Counted from the first letter of the stretch, positions 1 through 18,140 are shown. The stretch: DNA of 64,000 nucleotides from Synaphobranchus kaupii (GCA_029718625.1 CM056389.1:20290597-20354596), one strand, 5' to 3'. A program made the numbers and translations. The notes: generated by a model not told the origin, from the sequence alone.

Positions 1-1825
<1,825 letters not shown>

Positions 1826-2139
1826 ACTACACTTCCTGTTGATTTTATATGCTGTGTTTATTTTTTGGTAACACAGTTTGGGCTCCTGTATATTGCGTGA
1901 AAGGTACCCTAAAAATAAAGTGAGAGATGGATCACTCTCAGATTATATCGGGGGGTGGGGGGGTTATCAGGCTTTCGTCATTTGAACCTGAATGCCCCAC
2001 ACTGGTCTGTGACTACAGCTGGGGGCTGAGACAAGGCATATAAAATATAAAGTGAAAACCTACAGCTATAGCTATAGGGGGGCAGGATTCCTCAGCCAGG
2101 CCTATATTTATAGGGGACTCAATTGTGTGTATGTCTGGA

Positions 2140-2141
2140 CA

Positions 2142-2205
<64 letters not shown>

Positions 2206-2208
2206 CTA
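2140..2208. repeat. GCAC tetranucleotide microsatellite
   Basis: About 17 uninterrupted copies of GCAC in fry intron 7. Open reading frames across it on both strands are artefacts of the repeat. Confidence 0.95.
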
Positions 2209-4238
2209 AAACTGTTGATTTGTATCCTCACCTGAGCCCGATTAGACATTTTTTCACAGATACGTTTTTATGGATATCCAGAAATTGCCAACCAGGGCAG
2301 TTAACGCAGGTTAGAGGGAGGAGGCTAATTTAAGCCCATTAATTTAAACTCTCATATGACATAACTTATATGAATGTTATATGACACGCACATAACAGTG
2401 ATGGATGTGAGGACATTAATTTTGTCCATCAGGGTGATAACTTTTCATTCCTAAAGCTGGTCCAGATGTGACACTGACCCCAAATCAGGCCCATCCTGCA
2501 GTCAATACTAATTTCATTATTTTAGGAGGCCACAAATAATTTCAGTAGATTTGAGAGACCAACGGGACAGCATGTGGATTAAAAGCCAAAGAAGGGCGAT
2601 GTCCATCCAGTGGATAAGTGCACTTGTTTCACCCGTTTACCGACTTCATCGTTTATTTTTGCATTTAAACGTTATCCTGAAACACATTGTTCTATCAATT
2701 CATTTTGATGTCCAGATATCAGGAACCCTCTAACAAATAAACGTCTCTTTTTATGAATGTATAATTGAGTTAAACCTTCATACAAAGTCTCATATTGCTT
2801 TCTTTGGAAATGATGTTGAACATTTGTTTTTTAAAAAACGAAACATAATTTATTGTTCACTATAATACGTAAATATAGACTCAATCTGATGAGCTAAGCA
2901 GTAGATATAATGTACTTTGTAGTTGCTGAATGATAAAATGGCTTCTGTCTTACAGTGAGGAATATGAATTAAAATCCATGGAGTAAGCTAGCTTTATGCT
3001 AACAGGCAAAACCAGCTTCAGGGTGTATTGTGTGGAACAGAAGGCAGTAAGAACCCAAGATTAATTGGATTTGGTTTCAATGATCTCCACCTAAGGGTAG
3101 AAGAAACATCTTGATGGTTCAGGACGAACACCTTCCCATGGCACTGTGGGCTCAAATAATACAGAAATTTTGAAAAATCAAAATCTAAAGTCCGTCCATG
3201 GAATGTCATGTGCCTCTGTGAGTGTGCGGAATTCCTATGGGAGGAAACAGGAGATTTCTCCACTCCGAAACCAGTTCCTTGTTTTCCAACTAAACTAAAT
3301 AGTAATAATAATAGTTTAATGTAACAATAATGTAACAGTGTTTTGGTCACTTGCCGTCCCTTAGAACAGTTTCGCTCTCTATCTCTCTGCACCATCACAT
3401 CACCTTTGTGTAGTGTAGCATAAAAGTCCAGACTAGCACATGCCAGGATAGTACACTGGAAATAAGAGCATTCCTGCCTCTCCTCCCCAGAGTCTCTTTA
3501 AGTGGGCGGAGCTCCACCCAATATCAGGGGTCTAACCTATGTGAGCACATTATTTTAACTGCATTACATCACATCCTGTTATATCACATTACATTATATA
3601 CATGTTGTTTTGCTGTCATTAACTTTTCAAACATGATTTTCATGTTTGGTTTAGGCAGCCATTTTGTACTGCAAATAGGCAGACCCTGCATTCATTTCGA
3701 CTTTGCCTGTGGATGCAGTTCTCACTGAGCCAGTGATCTGCAGTTCTGTTTTCTTGTCTGTACGGGTCATTACACACACCATCTTTTTTTACAGCTTATT
3801 TGATTTGGCTGGACTGCATCCTTATTACGGGACAGAATTAGCTTTGGAGAGGAACGCCTGGCCAAAATACATCAGGCCCATTGCCCTCTGTGTTCCTGCG
3901 TCGATGGCACAGTAATTTCCTCTGGTACTTTATGGTTTATTGACGTATTACCAGTGGCGGCTCCTGAGCTGAAAATTGGGGTAGCGGAAAACTTCCCTTT
4001 AAACTGATTATTGGTCTTAATAATTTTTCAATCCGTTTCCTTGATTAACAATAGGCTACATCAGCGTTTAATTCACCAATTACTCAATGCCATCAAATGT
4101 AGCCGGTTCTCCTCAATTAGGCTATTAGGCAAGTAATAAAATTATTTTAACTTGCATCACAAAATTGTGCACATTTTAATCAACATTATAATTGTGGATA
4201 CATGTGCTCTTCGTTCTCCGCACTCTTAAAATATTAAT

Positions 4239-4352
4239 GGAAATTAAACGATCTTAAAGCTCAGCTTTTGTTAGATTATTTTTTTATTGCAGGTTGTGCT
4301 AAATAAAAAAAATAATCTAACAAAAGCTGAGCTTTAAGATCATTAAATTTCC
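4239..4352. repeat. Inverted repeat (hairpin), arms about 47 bp
   Basis: The left arm begins GGAAATTAAACGATCTTAAA and runs through AGCTCAGCTTTTGTTAGATT. The right arm 4306-4352 is its reverse complement with one or two differences. The spacer is about 20 bp. The near-identity of the arms suggests a small foldback element or recent inverted duplication. Confidence 0.85.
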
Positions 4353-4384
4353 ACACAATTTTGCGAAACTCAACACATTTTTAA

Positions 4385-4650
4385 GAAAGTTCTTAAAACA
4401 CGCTTATTTAAACTTTCCTTCAGTTAGCCTGCTCTGCCTTTTAACTTTCTTACTTTTAAGCTATTGATAGTGTTTTTAATATTTATTACCATTGTTTGTA
4501 TTATTTTAGTATGTACTATTGTTTTTCTTTATAATTTCTATTTTTCTGTTTTTACTTGGATTTTTTATATGATTTTTTCATGTACAGCACTTTGAGCTGC
4601 AATCTTTGTACGAAAATGTGCTTTATAAATAAATGTATTATTATTATTAA
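4385..4650 (+). mobile_element. LINE 3' tail (L2-type)
   Basis: It ends in the characteristic CAGCACTTTGAGCTGCAATC, followed by a GTGCTTTATAAATAAATG motif and an ATT repeat. This is the usual 3' end of teleost L2-like retrotransposons. No coding part remains. Confidence 0.65.
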
Positions 4651-4837
4651 AGATTCTCTGAGATCTGTCTGATTGTTTTTGCTCTTCACAGGCATCAAAA
4701 GAGTTCAAGGTATTTGATCCAGGTCATATATTAATGACACTTCCCCACAACAAACTTACCAAAGGTTTTGCTCCAGAGATTATAAACAGACAGGCCCATC
4801 TAAAGGGGATTCTCTAACATGGCAACCCCGCTTTCCC

Positions 4838-5097
4838 TGCTGAAAATTCCAGCTAAGAACAGCTGGGATTCTAAGCTGGTTTAAACTGCATTTTAAACTG
4901 ACACTTCTAGCTGGTCATAGATGGTCTGGGGCTGGTCAAAGCTGATTAAGATGGTAGATGGCTGGTGGCCTAACTGGTAGACTAGCTGACTACAGGTTCA
5001 GCTGATGAACAGCTGGTCGACCAGCTAAATCCATCTAAAACACAGCTTAAACCATTTTGACCAGTTTAGGCTGGTTTAAGGTGCAATTTCCAGCAGG
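4838..5097. mobile_element. AGCTGGT-rich foldback MITE next to fry exon 7
   Basis: The ends are inverted (CCTGCTGAAAATTCCAGC at the left; the right end read backward is CCTGCTGGAAATTGCACC). The inside is made of repeated AGCTGGT/ACCAGCT words. The right end stops about 20 bp inside intron 7 from the exon 7 donor. Confidence 0.7.
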
Positions 5098-5117
5098 TTT
5101 GTCTCGGCTGGGTCTTA

Positions 5118-5213
<96 letters not shown>

Positions 5214-5369
5214 TCACAGATATCTGTCACACGTCAGACAAACGGACTCAAGATGTCAGAGAGGGCGAAATAACCAAACGATGTCTCGTGGAACTACAGA
5301 ATAATCCCACTGTACTTATCTTACTTTCTTCTTACTCATCTGAAAAGCAATTTATGGGAAGTTATTTTA

Positions 5370-5471
<102 letters not shown>

Positions 5472-5966
5472 CTAGGAGGAGGAAGATACAGCGAATCAGT
5501 CACCAACCAATAAAAGCTGTTACCATTGGACCAACATCAGTGACAGCTAATGGCAGCCAATGACAATGCTCATCCAGGACTGTTTCTTAAATGATTCAGA
5601 CCAACGTCATCAGTGACAGCTGATTACAATAACAATCATAACAGTTTGGTTGACTTTGGTTCCCTCGTGGTATTCAAGTGCAGGCATGATGTAGTCAGTC
5701 GGCAATGACTACGAAATCTTTATGAATTTTCTGCCATCCCACTCACTGTAACTTTAACAAAACCACACTTGCCCAAGCAGTGTAGTCTGAACAGAACTGA
5801 ACTCATTTCGAGTGATAAAACAATGAGAACTGAGAAAGCCACGCCTCCCATACCAGCTGTGCTGAAATGATAAACTTTTCCAATGTTTTATGACAGATTC
5901 AGAGAGGAGGTAGGGTAATTTGCGTGGTAACGGAATGAATTTCAAGTGCAGATGAATTTCAGTTCA

Positions 5967-6269
<303 letters not shown>

Positions 6270-7162
6270 TCAGAAACCACTCATTGGTCCAAATTTCCAT
6301 GGAAGAAAGCGTTCCTGGTTGTATAAATCTATGGTAATCAAACCGACCTGCCGACATTTTGCTAGTCTTTTCTGGTAGCTTGCTAACAACATTGAAGAAA
6401 ATAGTACTTTTATAAATCATTTTAAATACACGAAAAGAAATACGTACGAGGACTGGTTATTGTTTGTATTGAGAGAATCCACTTCATTCTAGTTTGTATA
6501 CGTGCTATTTTGAGACCGTTTTAGCTGTCCTATAGAAGTGAATGGAGAGCGACAAATACCCTATTCTGGATTATCACCCCAGGGGAGCACAGAGCAACTA
6601 ACAAACATAATTCGCCACCATTTGGACTCATATCATGGCCAGGTAACTACACAACCCAAAGTTCTACCAAAGTTCAGTTGGGCTTAAAGTCAACATTTCA
6701 GTTGAAAAAGGCAGAGTAAGTGAGACCTCTGTGATTGTCGATAGACTGCAGAAGCTTCAATCCATAAATCACTCCACCATGAACATCACAGAATATCTGG
6801 TATAGGTGCGAATGGTCCGGGTACTCCACGGATAACCAAACAACAACCCATGGTCAACCATCCCCTGGCAAATACTACTCATTACTGGTTTTGGCACATG
6901 TCAGTTCCTGGTTCCTATTTATAGACAGAGGTGTAAAATCAGAAAGTAAAAGTCCTGCCATGTGTTTCTTCCACCCATCAACTCAGCTGGCTGATTTCAC
7001 TGAAGACTTCTGCTAATTAGCAAATCCAGGTGACTGGAACAAAATCCTGGGGAGGACTTTTACTTTCTGAACCTGGATTTTACACCTCTGTTTACAGATG
7101 AACTCCTGAGAAATGAAGTGTACAGGGGGAAAATTTAGCGGACACTGGACTAAGATGATGTC

Positions 7163-7401
7163 AAACACACGATAAGATATGGACCAGTGTGACAGAACCA
7201 CAAGATGTGCTCAAACGCACAGTAAGATATGGACCAGTGTGACAGAACCACAAGATGTGCTCAAACGCACAGTAAGATATGGACCAGTGTGACAGAACCA
7301 CAAGATGTACTCAAACATGTGGTCAGTTACAGAACAGTGTAAGAGGCCATAAGATGATCCGAAACACGCGGTAAGTCATGGAGTAGTGTGATAGGGTGAC
7401 A
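7163..7401. repeat. 50-bp minisatellite beside fry exon 4
   Basis: The unit starts CACAGTAAGATATGGACCAG and continues TGTGACAGAACCACAAGATG. Three copies are nearly identical and 1-2 flanking copies are degenerate. It ends about 14 bp before the exon 4 donor. Confidence 0.85.
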
Positions 7402-7413
7402 GGAAGAAGCTCA

Positions 7414-8043
<630 letters not shown>

Positions 8044-8045
<2 letters not shown>

Positions 8046-8097
8046 GGTCAAACTGTGGATCCTCCCCCCGTTGCAGGGATTTTGTCAGTGGCTTTTC
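8044..8097 (-). CDS. fry: fry coding exon 3
   Basis: This short 54-nt exon in phase 0 encodes the 18 residues EKPLTKSLQRGEDPQFDQ (residues 92-109), which match FRY exactly where expected. The acceptor is TTTGCAG. The donor is the first GT of a long GT microsatellite: the transcript reads CAG then GTGTGTGT. Confidence 0.95.
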
Positions 8098-9764
8098 CTG
8101 CAAAGGAAAGAAACAAAAAAAAAAACAGGACCGTTAGCACTTAACAAAACAAACAACTAATAACATTTCCAGTTCCATGCCATGCCATCCCAATAAGAAC
8201 TTTTTATTTATACCAGCTGACCTCACACAATGCAACTGACGGCATATGCAGGCAGAGGCCCAGCCTTAATGATGAGACTTTTAGTAAACTTGTGGAGTAG
8301 GACCACTGATCTCGGATCAGATTTCCCCTGCCCATATCCTCACCCTATCCATTATGACCTAAAAGGTCAAAACCGATCAAAACCAAACCATAGATCAGGC
8401 CCATATGGACCAGGAGTCTCAGAGAGTAGGGGCATTGATTCAGGATGAATCCACCTTGAGCCAAAGATCCTAGATCAGCACTCTGACCTGCTCTTAAACG
8501 CTTAATGAATATGCGTCCTGACCTTTGCCCTTTCCGTCGTCCACATTCTTTCAGCGGGTGACAATTAACGAGGGGACACTGTAATCACCCAGGGGGGGGG
8601 GGGGGCATAAGCATCCCACGGTCGGGGTCAGGTTTAGGAGGGTAGGAGGGTATGAGGGTATGAGGGAGCGCCCCCCCGCCTCCGTCACATTGTCTCCATT
8701 CCTGCCATAGCTTACCCTCCCCAGAGAAGGAGGAGGAGAAGGAAGAGGCTCTCGCACAGGTGTGAGAGAGGGAAAGGGAGCAGGGGCTGATTTGGGACGG
8801 GGGAGGCGAGGTGAGAGTGGTGGTACGAGCGGAATGCTGTCGCGCGGCTACGGTAGCTACCTCTCTCCGCGGAGCGCGGTGTGTCAGAGATCTAAGTAAA
8901 CACTTTACACGTCCTGCAGGTTCGAAAACAGAAAGAAAAAAAAAAGAATCGGAATCTTCTGGCACTGAGCAAGCTCGGAATTTCACCGTTCTCAACTTGA
9001 CTGACTGCTGCCTCAAAAAAACTCTTTAAACATACCGTATAAACAGGCAACCTCAAATGTGACAACCTTTTTGAACATTGTCATGGGAAAGCCAAAAATA
9101 GAAAAAACAATTTTAATAGAAAAGATGTAAAAAGAAAGTGCTGTTTGGAACATCTGTGAGTATAATTGGGGTGTTTGCAGTTTCAAAATCAAATGATGAA
9201 ATGGACATAAGTTAAACAATCTGGAAGCCTAAATGACTTTGTATGATCGTTCCACCATTTGCTGTGAAGCAGCATAAACCATAAGTAGCCTGGCATAGGG
9301 TTAAGCCAACCTGGAAATAAAGCAAATGCATACAAAAGACTTTATGAGGAAGAGCAGAAAGCTTTCTTCTCACTGGGGATGCTATGTATGTATCCCAGTC
9401 ACCGGGACGAAGCTTGTCGAAGCACAAACGCAGAGCCGACTTAATCGATTTCTGGGGCCGAGGGAGAAATTCTCACGCTCCTCTCGTTAAACCACCCCAA
9501 GCTTCAACACCGCCTCCAAGCCACAGTCAGGCCGGTCCCGTTTCCACAGCATCGCTGTGATGTTACGAGAAAGCTAACTACCTAACATTGCTATATGGTT
9601 CTCAACAATGTTGTGGGAACGTTACATTCTGGATCTGCATGAGCGAACCAGGAAATGGGGACTGAGAGGGAGGCAATCCTGTATAATCAGAGTATAAGTG
9701 GGACGTCTATTGTACCACGTGAGTTTTAGGGGGCCAGTACTCTACATTGTGTAGTGACAGCTAA

Positions 9765-10045
9765 AGGGGGGAGTCTCTATGGTATTACAAGAGAGATGAG
9801 GGGAGAAGTCTCTATGGTATTGTAAGAGCGATCAGAGGGAAGTCTCTATGGTACTGTAAGAGCTATCAGGGGGAATTCTCTATGGTACTGTAAGAGCGAT
9901 CAGGGGGAAGTCTCTATGGTACTGTAAGAGCGATCAGGGGGAAGTCTCTATGGTACTGTAAGAGCGATCAGGGGGAAGTCTCTATGGCATTGTAAGAGAG
10001 ATCAGGGGGAAGTCTCTATGGTATTATAAGTGAGCTGAGGGGCAA
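9765..10045. repeat. 34-bp minisatellite
   Basis: The unit reads GGTACTGTAAGAGCGATCAG then GGGGAAGTCTCTAT, about 8 copies. The central four are nearly identical and the outer ones degenerate. Confidence 0.9.
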
Positions 10046-11324
10046 AGTGTCTCAGGTCGGCATGCCAGGCAGACACTGCCTCCTCGATATCATTAGTCTA
10101 AAAGGAAAAACATGGAAAATCCTCCACCTGCACACCTGCCCTCTGGAGGCCTGGACACCCAACAGTCTCTATGGTAATGCCTGAGAAGTGAATGGGGCCT
10201 CTGTGGTAATTAACACTAACTGAACAGCCGAGGCACGTGGGACTGCTAGCAAGAGCCCTGGCACCATAGCCACCAAGCTAATGAGGTTCCCTCCAGACTC
10301 CATTACGGCTCTTCCCATGCAGCAACGGCTCCGTCAAGGGGAGTCCCCCCCCCACGGGCTCTGGAAAAAGGCGACAAAAAGAACATGAAAACAGCTCCAC
10401 GGTGATTGGAACTTGGCAACAAGGCCTTGGCCATGTCTCATAACAGGACGTCCATTCATGATGCCCTCCCCGGCAAGCAAGCACCTATTGGATCACCGCA
10501 CAGGCTAGCCGTCTGTGTTTTGGAAATCGGCACTACAGTGGTCCACTAGCGGCTCCACCATTTTCTGACACCATACTAACACATGGTACGCCACTTGTGT
10601 TCTATATATAACGTGACCTTACATCTATGGTATTGTCCAAACTTGTTTGTATTTTGTGGAGCGCTCTCATATTAAAAAAGAGAAGCGGAGGAAGCCATTT
10701 GCTCTGACGAGCTAAGTGGTTTGGCTTTGCTGTGAGGTCCAGACAAACACACTTAAAGATAATTACTTCCTGTTGCGATTTAAGCTCGCACCCCCCCCCC
10801 CCCCCCCCCGCTTCTATAAAGAGAGATCCCTCCCCCGTTTCCTCTAATGGAATTAGGCCTCAGCGCTCAATGGCAAGTGCTCGCGGTCAACCGTCTTTTT
10901 TTTACGGTTTTTTAACAGCAGTTCCTGCTGAGGCAACCGTATGGGCACCCACAATGCCTTCCACTTCCTGCTGTCAGCTGACGTTAGGACCGTCTGCACG
11001 ACGCTAATCGACTGAAGCTTAGTGTTCGAGGCATGCAGGTATGACAGAAAGCTGTCTGTGAAGAGATGGTATTTAACACCCGTTTGCTCATCATTCACGA
11101 TACCTTAAGTGACTTTAAGAAAAAAAAAAAAGCCTTATGCTATTTTAGTTATATACAAATATGAAACCATGGCAACAAACCATTATACAAGAGTCCGTTG
11201 TGCTTTGTGTAGGTTGTCAAGTTTTCCAAGCCATCAGTTTTGATAATAAAAGTCCATTCATTGGCATCAATAAGAAAAACCTTGCATTCCCATTTAATGT
11301 TATTTCATGCTTTACACACACTTA

Positions 11325-11496
11325 GGGCCTGACTTACTAACGTTTAGCGGGTGCAAAAACCTTTAGCACACGCAAAACTAATTACACAACCAATGATTGG
11401 TGCAAAACAAACACCATGACCAATCATTTGTCATGTTATTGGTTTTGCGTGTGCTAAAAGTTTTTGCACACGCTAAAGGTCTTAGTAAATCGGGCG
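11325..11496. mobile_element. GGGCC-ended foldback MITE (Harbinger-like)
   Basis: The terminal inverted repeats begin GGGCCTGACTTACTAA on the left and GCCCGATTTACTAAGACC on the right read backward. The body is palindromic with CAACCAATGATTGGTGC. TTA flanks the element on both sides (CTTA before, GCTTA after), compatible with the 3-bp target duplication of PIF/Harbinger elements. Confidence 0.65.
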
Positions 11497-12225
11497 CTTA
11501 ATGTTCTCACCCAGGCCTGTGTACTGTCAATGTTTCATAGCTCAACAACTAATAAAGCTGGTTCAAAACCACTATGCGACTATGCTGTGTTGGTAACTGG
11601 ATAAAGGAACATTCTGATCCTGAAAATAACAGACAAGGTTTTGTAACACCAGACTGAACCAGGACGTAGACACCGTCAAATCGATATCCCTCTGAACGAT
11701 GACAGCAATGGAAGAATGCCTAGGAAAGCAGACCTGTGACAAGATGCTTGCAGGTTGAACCCATCTGTTCTTTTGTCCTTGGGTTCTGGTGTCTTGCATA
11801 CTTTTGAGTGTCTCTTTCAACTGCCTCTTGGGGACAATATAGATCTATTAACTGATTGATTGGCAGTTCTGTCTCCCTGACCTTTGAGGGCAAAACCTTT
11901 CAATTTGATACATGTTCTGAAAGTTCACCAAGGACTTGTATTCTGTGGCAATGAATGCGCTGTACTGTAATGCAGAACCAGAAACTCCTGTTATTGACCA
12001 CAAACCTCCTGTAGTTACGAAGCAGAGAGGACAGAAGGAACAAAGGTTCCATGTATCAGCAACTAAAATAAAGGCTTTTTAATGTTTGTACAAGAGATAA
12101 GCACCTTGGAATTAAGTTATGAACTATACTTGTTGGAGAAGCTGATACCACTTTTGGTTCCCAGGTGCAAACACCCTGTTTTACAGCAAGCACCTCTCTT
12201 TGCAAGCAAGAGCAAAAGCCTCTCT

Positions 12226-13554
<1,329 letters not shown>

Positions 13555-13767
13555 TTATAAATACATTGACTGCTGTGGCAAAAAGGCTGTCACAAATAGA
13601 GTCATTTGAGGGGGAAGATAGTATGGATGATTTTCTGACGCAAGTCTACTTGTATAGGTGGGAACTCAAAACCTTGAGATAAAAGCCAACAACATGGAGG
13701 CAACCTTTTTTATTTTTATATTTAACCCTTTACCTAACCAGAAACTCTTTCTGGAGTGAAAACTTAA

Positions 13768-14509
13768 AGGGATAGTTCGGAATTTTGGACATAATGTCTG
13801 AATTACGACTTACCCATGATGTAGTTGATTGATGGAAACCATTTTCAGCTAATTCCATGCTGTCCTTCTTTTGGACATACACATGTTGCGAATGCTAGTG
13901 CAACTTTATGGTAACCGGTAGCATCCACTACCAAACGCATTTAACACTCCACAGTGCACCCAAAGCAGATAAAATACGCCGACAGTCTATCGGGGTTATT
14001 TTGAGTGTTTATACCATCATTTTTGAAGTCAAACTATCGTTGAATCCTTTACTTTGTGCTGACCTATATTCTCTGGGGAAGTACGGCGGCGGAGCGAACG
14101 TGGCCATTTTAACTTGTTGCTCTTCTTTGTTGTTGTAGTCGACCAGTGCCGGCACTACATTCGTAGGTAACGTAAAGTATCGCTCCGTCGCCGTACTTCC
14201 ACAGAGAATATAGGTCAGCACAAAGTAAAGGATTCAACGATAGTTTGACTTCAAAAATGATGGTATAAACACTCAAAATAACCCCGATAGACTGTCGTCG
14301 TATTTTATCTGCTTTGGGTGCACTGTGGAGTGTTAAATGCGTTTGGTAGTGGATGCTACCGGTTACCATAAAGTTGCACTAGCATTCGCAACATGTGTAT
14401 GTCCAAAAGAAGGACAGCATGGAATTAGCTGAAAATGGTTTCCATCAATCAACTACATCATGGGTAAGTCGTAATTGAGACATTACGTCCAAAATTCCAA
14501 ACTATCCCT
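13768..14509. mobile_element. Long-inverted-repeat element, copy 1 (TTAA target)
   Basis: It is flanked by TTAA on both sides. The ends are AGGGATAGTTCGGAATTTTG and, read backward on the right, AGGGATAGTTTGGAATTTTG. Each arm is about 330 bp and nearly the reverse complement of the other, with a spacer of about 80 bp (14098-14178). The arms contain mirrored open frames (MVTGSIHYQTHLTLHSAPKA in both), which are not genes. TTAA and AGGG ends suit Kolobok- or piggyBac-type transposition; the family name is inference. Confidence 0.85.
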
Positions 14510-14872
14510 TTAACTTCCCTTCTCTTTTGAAAACATTTTCCAGGATAGTTTAGTGCTAACCATTGCTGGGCAATCAACATCAGGTGAAAAAACCTGCAGT
14601 GTACTTCAAGTCTATCTGAATGACATGACTATGGCCATCTCTAGACTAGACTAGCCAACAGCAGAACGGATCTGAAGCTTTGAAATGAACAAAATCCCGG
14701 CAGGTAATTAAATGGGAGAATTAATGAATGACCAGAACTTGGATTGTCTACCAAACAAAATATATTCTGTGAAACCGGGTGCGATAACGACCATTTATCA
14801 GACGCGCACACTATCATCGATAGTCAGTCTGACAAGCGCAACACAAGCGTCCTTTTCCTTTAGCGTGTGAAC

Positions 14873-14960
14873 ACACCCTTATGGAAAAAAAGAATATCAA
14901 AATTATCGCCACAATATATTTAAAATATACTGCAGTATATTACATTTCCATAAGGGTAGG
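14873..14960. repeat. Small inverted repeat with CCCTTATGGAAA ends
   Basis: CACCCTTATGGAAA at the left and TTTCCATAAGGGT at the right enclose an AT-rich 60-bp middle that is itself partly palindromic (AATATACTGCAGTATATT). Probably a short nonautonomous element. Confidence 0.55.
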
Positions 14961-16079
14961 GTCAGCCAGACACACCCTCTGTATTCTGCTTGTGAATCAA
15001 ACCCAAAACACCACCCGGACCACCCTGTTTATTTCATTTCATTTTTAATTCTTTCAGTGATGATGTCATCACCCCTTGATGAGAGGAAAATATTCCCCCT
15101 GACATGCACATTTTTGATTGATATTACAAAATTATTTTAAAAATTTTTTATTTTTTAAATAAGCCTCTTAGCCTAGAGACCAGAACATCATTTCAGCATG
15201 CCAAGATAAAATTGGCATTCCTTAAGAAACATAAATAAACATGACATCACTCAGACTGTAGCATACAGTATGCCGCTGTTGGGAGTGCCTCCAAGGGCTC
15301 CCATAATGCACCGCGGTGGCCTGGTGGGTTTGTTTGATGGATTACCGATCTGAACGAGATTACACTCGCAGGGATGATTTCTCTGCGTCTTTTAGTCGCC
15401 CTACACCCACACCAGCTGATCCTGTTGGGAAACAGGTGGGCGAGTGAAACCTCAGTATACAGAGCAGCAAGATAACGCTTTTCTGTTGACAGGGAGGACC
15501 AGACAAATGGCCGCCACGTTGGATTACATTAGATAGCGGGAGCCAGACTGACTGAATTACGGGTTCCATAAACGATGATGTGCACAGATATACTGTATGC
15601 GCGTGGAGCGTTGTGTCTGATTTCATAATATCTGTGTGTAAAACAATGGAACAGGAAATGGAACGTCAGCGAGGCCTTTGATGCACCTGTGATGTCATAA
15701 TGCGATGTCCGACATTCCAGAACAACTCAACAGACTCCGATCATGCATCAGTGAAAACCTGCGGTGTAATAAGTGTGTTTTCCCTTGGGATTTCAGTTAA
15801 GAATGAATCCATTTTTAAACATCCGCAGGACAGAAAGCCTTTCAGAAATATGTAAGATTGCCTCTTCGATTACCCATCATACACCTCTCCGACAGTTCCC
15901 CTGGCTTCGTTGTTATTTATTTACCTGTAATTTAACAAAAATCAACAATCAGCTTAGAAGGGTAGAAGGCTCCTTAAGTACTGAGATGGGCATCAGTGGT
16001 AATCCCGCGAATACCGTGATTAAGGAAAACATTCCGCTGATCTGATCTTACATTAACACCGCTTGGTCCAGTTCCGGGG

Positions 16080-16200
16080 GTGGGGGGGGGGGGGGGGGCA
16101 GGGAGAGAGAGAGAGAGAGAGAGACGCAGCAGAAGAAACCCCCTTTTTTAAAAATCAGGCTGAACCCTTGTTAACCCCTGAGAGAGAGAGAGAAAGAGAG
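16080..16200. repeat. G-run and GA microsatellites
   Basis: A G-rich run (16077-16098) followed by (GA)n at 16104-16125 and again near 16180-16200. Purine-rich, nothing coding. Confidence 0.8.
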
Positions 16201-17696
16201 AAAGGGAAGCACCTCCCACATGCCAGGCATCTGTCTGTGACATCACGCCAATGACATCACCCTTTCCCCCAGTGGAAAGAGCGTGGGATGTCAGTCTTAC
16301 AGTCCCAGTCAGGGGGGTCAGTATCTGTATAAACAGGGCCATGGCGATGCCCAACACCAGACTCCTGTGCTAAGACTGAGCCTGGTTCATACAACAATAC
16401 CAGCTACGCTGTAAATGGGTTTTTCCTACAGGAAAAACCTGTAGAAAAACCTTTTAGTGCTATCTGGATGTGTTCTGGGATTTCTGCTCAGTGCAGGCTT
16501 TTGTTAACAGCAGTCCAATATTGCTATACTACAGTAGGGTCACTATATCTCTTCATATCAGTCAAGACACCCTCAGACCTGTGAGATATTAAATTCACCC
16601 AATCAATACAGGGTTGTGTAGGACACTGTACAGAGGGCTTAGAAATTATGGCCATAAAGAGTCACTGCCTTGACGATAACACAAACAAAGCGCGGTTTAG
16701 ATTAACTGTCAACGACAGACGACCCTCGTCGTAAATCAAATGCTCTCCAATCAAACCGTTCTCAGAGCATTTCTGCAGTCAGGGCTATGAGGAGTCTTCT
16801 ATAAGAGAGTAAAGCAATTAAAACCATGGCTGCTGGAAATTCACCACGGGCCAATTATATTTAATGAACCCTGAACCCGCTCCTGAATGACTTATCATCG
16901 TGAGACTCTGGCTTCCACTTAAAAGGGTCAGAGGTCAGCAGAGGGCCCATGCTGTTGCGCAGAGACTCCCCACGACAACCGTAAGCATATCAATAACCTT
17001 CCTCTGCTGACAAGTTGGAGGACCAATCGGCTACAAGGGATTCAAACTGAAACATTCCATTTTTAATCGGACCAATCAGATCGTTTGCTTCTAAATCATT
17101 CAATAAACAATCTGTGCTGGGCTTGCACTGTTTGAATTTTTAGCTGAAACTTTACGAAATGTATTGCTGCTGTCTTGGACAGATGTCTAATTGAAAAGAG
17201 ATTTTCTCTTAGTAAGACTTCTTGATTGAATGAAGATTGAATAATAAGAATAAGAAAAATACCATGAAGAAGAATTCAATGCATGTTTTAATGTATTTTA
17301 AATTCTGTACACAGCATCAATGACATTTTGTTTTCACTGTGCAGTGGAAGGGAAACACAGTCACAGTTTCTGAGAAACTTAACCCATTAAGGTGCAAGGG
17401 ATCACAAATATGTGATTGGAATGTTGTTAACTGACCATTCTAATGCTGATGTAACAATCACTACTGGAAATTGAAAGCAATTGGAGTTCTAGAACACAAA
17501 GGGTTAAGTAAAAAAAAAAACAATCGTATAATGTGGCAGTAATATTATACTGAAATACACAGACTAAAAATAAAATGAAGTGCGGCATGAAACTGCCGAC
17601 GAGCCCACGCCAGAAAATGAAAGAATGCACTCAATCTAGCTTGCGAAAGATTTGAGGAGCTTTCATCTTTCATGTAATATGTGGCATTTCAGTAAT

Positions 17697-17846
17697 GCCA
17701 GTTTGCAGTAAGAAATGTCCAGTGTGCTTAATACAGCCAGTTTGCAGTAAGAAGAGTCCAGTGAGCTTAATACAGCCAGTTTGCAGTAAGAAGAGTCCAG
17801 TGAGCTTAATACAGCCAGTTTGCAGTAAGAAGAGTCCAATGAGATT
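17697..17846. repeat. 39-bp minisatellite, four copies
   Basis: The unit CAGTTTGCAGTAAGAAGAGT then CCAGTGAGCTTAATACAGC starts at 17699, 17738, 17777 and 17816. As 39 is a multiple of three, an ORF with a 13-residue repeat stays open on both strands; this is incidental. Confidence 0.9.
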
Positions 17847-17935
17847 AAACTATTCCTCTCCAGCACATAGCATGTTTCAGTCACCGATGTGAGGAATCCC
17901 CCCCCCCCCCTCCAACTGAGTTAGGCCAGAACTGC

Positions 17936-18064
17936 ATGGGGAACACACGCGCACACGCACACGCACACACACACCTACCCAGGCCCTTGATAAAGCTGAT
18001 GAGGCTAGCTCTCTCTCTCTCTCACACACACACACGCACACGCGCACGCGCACGCGCACGCGCA

Positions 18065-18140
<76 letters not shown>

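Noticed and set aside
13908..14369. Two ORFs with the same peptide start MVTGSIHYQTHL
   Set aside because: They are mirror images on the two arms of the inverted-repeat element, so not independent genes; a truncated version recurs at 42920-43210.
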